Part shown: positions 63,826 through 64,000 of the stretch, piece after piece
Numbering within the stretch: the stretch's first letter is position 1
Layout: each line of letters starts with the position of its first letter
Assembly: GCF_020532555.1 (NCBI RefSeq)
Contig: NZ_JAJBBR010000005.1
Coordinates: forward strand, 186,001-250,000
Direction: 5' to 3'
DNA from: Microvirga lenta
GTDB taxonomy: Bacteria > Pseudomonadota > Alphaproteobacteria > Rhizobiales > Beijerinckiaceae
Length of the DNA stretch: 64,000 nt
The notes under the pieces: generated by a model
The model's database searches: none
Seen by the model: only the letters and a program-made list of their open reading frames with translations
What the model was told of the DNA's origin: nothing
Translations under genes and position numbers: made by a program

Positions 63826-64000
63826 TTAGAAAACGCATTCCTCGAAGGCCGGCATGACGGAGCCGCCCCAGGCTCCGTGATAGCGCTCCAGCAGACGCTC
63901 GGCCTGAGTGCGGCCCGATGCCACGATCTCCTCCACGAAGTCGAGGTGGCGCGTCTCGTCCCGCCCTTGGTCGTCCAGGAAGCCCCTGCGCGCGAGGCCC
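63826..64000 (-). CDS. gshA: Glutamate-cysteine ligase, C-terminus (partial)
   Basis: The minus-strand frame from the right edge to TAA at 63826 codes 57 residues ending in the block EEIVASGRTQAERLLERYHG, AWGGSV and FEECVF. This is the C-terminal pattern of the class II-like glutamate-cysteine ligases of alphaproteobacteria, the first enzyme of glutathione synthesis. The rest of the gene lies to the right of the window. It is convergent with the cyclase gene, 27 bp between stops. Confidence 0.85.
   Translation of the reverse strand, partial: GLARRGFLDDQGRDETRHLDFVEEIVASGRTQAERLLERYHGAWGGSVMPAFEECVF

Overview
The window is high-GC DNA, densely packed and without rRNA, tRNA, insertion sequence, prophage or CRISPR. 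It looks like the chromosome of an alphaproteobacterium of the order Hyphomicrobiales (Rhizobiales), plausibly Methylobacteriaceae/Microvirga-like. The grounds are a fused MrpA-B (PhaAB-type) antiporter subunit, an HWE-family histidine kinase, DUF6894, PRC-barrel and DUF3297 proteins, a class II-type glutamate-cysteine ligase C-terminus, a Ku/LigD pair, and several promoters of the EcfG general-stress type (GGAAC-N16/17-CGTT). Genus assignment is inference.

Layout. 1-2526: end of a polysaccharide export locus (Wzx-like flippase running off the left edge, coupled to a FemAB-like acyltransferase). 2.8-13.7 kb: mixed housekeeping genes, including a divergent MarR/NTF2-fold pair with a palindromic operator, DUF3297, membrane proteins, PRC-barrel, a voltage-gated-type ion channel with an altered filter, aldo/keto reductase, SelO AMPylase, a phosphotransferase whose 3' end is disturbed by poly-G/C runs, and a patatin lipase. 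13.8-20.5 kb: complete Mrp cation/H+ antiporter operon (A-B fusion, C, D, E, F, G) followed by a DUF502 protein. 20.5-25.3 kb: Pmp3, type-II NADH dehydrogenase, S2P-CBS protease, catalase. 25.4-33.4 kb: collagen-like secreted protein, acetylpolyamine amidohydrolase-like protein, TPP enzyme, and a kinase/phospho-lyase pair of the hydroxylysine kinase / phosphoethanolamine-phosphohydroxylysine lyase type, with a divergent aldehyde dehydrogenase. 33.5-37.8 kb: SDR coupled to a GH15 glucoamylase-like enzyme, then an FAD monooxygenase. 37.8-46.6 kb: HWE kinase, hybrid kinase, TrkH/TrkA potassium uptake, a LuxR regulator and small proteins. 46.7-55.6 kb: BaiN-like flavoprotein, Ku and LigD (NHEJ), small proteins, cold-shock protein with a clear terminator, hydrolase, YqaA protein, methyltransferase. 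55.8-61.2 kb: a secreted GH113/cadherin/RTX protein convergent with an autotransporter. 61.4-64 kb: small secreted protein, guanidine-II riboswitch plus Gdx/SugE guanidinium exporter, diguanylate cyclase, and the C-terminus of glutamate-cysteine ligase.

How the parts fit. Ion homeostasis (Mrp, TrkAH, ion channel), oxidative stress (catalase, SelO, aldo/keto reductase, glutathione synthesis) and DNA repair (Ku/LigD) are well represented. Several of these genes carry matches to the EcfG promoter, so a dispersed general-stress regulon is the most coherent theme. The most distinctive single elements are the guanidine-II riboswitch and the hydroxylysine-kinase/phospho-lyase cluster, whose exact substrate cannot be read from sequence.
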